Below, piece after piece: positions 63,201-64,000 of a DNA stretch of 64,000 nucleotides. The notes beneath the pieces are model-generated. The model worked only from the letters and a program-made list of their open reading frames with translations. It was not told the DNA's origin and ran no database searches. The translations under genes and the position numbers were made by a program. Position 1 is the stretch's first letter; every line of letters begins with the position of its first letter. This stretch comes from Gambelia wislizenii (Eukaryota > Chordata > Lepidosauria > Squamata > Crotaphytidae): positions 80,445,001 to 80,509,000 of the forward strand of contig JAUMIR010000004.1 in assembly GCA_030847615.1 (NCBI GenBank), in the 5' to 3' direction.

Positions 63201-64000
63201 CCTTACCTATAACAAAAAAGGAATACTAAATCTATTGTCCATATGGATAGCCTGCAGGGATTCCCCAGGAAGAATGTAAAAATATTTATAATAAAAAAGC
63301 AAGAAAAATGATACTCAGATGAATTCTCTGCAGGCTGCCTTTATAACTGATACACAGGCCCAGAGCCTGAGATAATCTACTGTTCTTGATTACAACTCCC
63401 CAAATCCCCCAGACTTCATGGCTTGGGTCTGCACAGGCACCAACTCTGTAATCTGTTCAGTAATTATACTGTACACTGAATGTGAGAAGTGTACAAGAGA
63501 ACTGCATGACTATTGATACTTTTAGTATGGTTAGGTCAGCAGCATGTACCATATTGAGATTTGTTTAGCATTGCTCCTGTGTTGTAGTGAATTAACTGTA
63601 CACTCTTGTCATGTCTGGCTTTGCACTTGAAGGGAAAAATGGAAAGTGTTGTACAGCAGAAGGAAATTAGCAAAGGAGATAGGGTATTTCCCTTTTCTAC
63701 TTCTACCTAACAAAATATGTAAGCATAGTTTGACAGCCAGAATATACAAAATAGTCAAATCATTCAGCAAATGTGAAGAAGAGTGAAGTAGCAGTAATGA
63801 TTAATGTGCACCCTTGGTAAGCTTGCTAAGAGCTATGGAATCTTTATGCGATTTAAAAGGGAAAATTCTAAACCCTGTATGTTCTGGATTCTTAAGTCAG
63901 AGTATGGGGGGAAATGTTTTGGCTCTTAATGCTAATGAGTAGTAAATGGCACAAACAAGGATATTTTCTTTATAGTTAATAGTTCACCTTTATTTTTGCT
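60235..64000. other. Intergenic right end, mostly unique
   Basis: No gene, exon or RNA gene can be supported. A small SINE-like tail lies at about 61315-61350 (GGGGCGGGGTATAAATAAAT), a poly(G) run at 61225-61233, and possible old MITE remnants at 60888-61010. From 62.5 to 63.3 kb the sequence is AT-rich and repeat-free, which could be conserved regulatory DNA. By mammalian synteny SRSF3 would follow further right, but nothing of it is in the window. Confidence 0.5.

Overview
The window is vertebrate nuclear DNA. It holds spliced genes with GT-AG introns, an unmethylated-type CpG promoter, and many interspersed repeats: CR1-type LINEs, an L2-like LINE, tRNA SINEs, hAT-, Tigger- and mariner-type elements. 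This repeat mixture and the protein sequences point to a sauropsid, most likely a squamate reptile (lizard or snake). That placement is an inference from repeat style, not from a marker gene. There is no prokaryotic operon, CRISPR array or phage.

Two real protein-coding genes lie tail to tail. KCTD20 (plus strand, exons 1368-10957) enters from the left without its first coding exon(s). STK38, encoding the kinase NDR1 (minus strand, stop at 20186, start codon at 50194), is complete. Its 13 coding exons sum to 1398 nt, which is 465 residues plus stop, the same length as the human protein, and every regulatory residue falls at its human number. Its untranslated first exon and CpG-island promoter lie at about 52.85-53.34 kb. 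KCTD20 next to STK38 in opposite orientation matches mammalian synteny, so this is an ancient arrangement. The proteins act in neighbouring signalling fields: KCTD20 is reported as a positive regulator of Akt, and NDR1 is an AGC kinase of the Hippo/MOB1 branch.

Layout: 1-1.37 kb KCTD20 intron; 1.37-10.96 kb six KCTD20 coding exons; 10.96-16.07 kb probable long KCTD20 3' UTR; 16.5-20.19 kb probable STK38 3' UTR; 20.19-50.2 kb STK38 coding exons and repeat-rich introns; 50.2-53.06 kb first intron and leader; 52.85-53.34 kb promoter; 53.4-61 kb intergenic DNA packed with nested transposons; 61-64 kb mostly unique AT-rich DNA with no recognisable gene.

The most unusual content is a group of four non-autonomous DNA elements at 8666-9507, 20931-22030, 33451-34305 and 45259-45610. 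They share Tigger/MER2-like ends (CAGTTGYCCCT, TA target duplication) but their interiors are GC-rich arrays of short hairpin palindromes. Three share one palindrome lineage; the one at 33451 has an unrelated palindrome in the same shell. They are otherwise noncoding, yet their base composition keeps several frames open for hundreds of codons, so automated gene finders may call false proline/glycine-rich proteins there. Other findings are a GC-AG intron in KCTD20, a three-level nest of transposons with an 11-bp LINE target duplication, a deleted mariner inside a palindromic MITE, and three hAT-type MITEs with 8-bp duplications.
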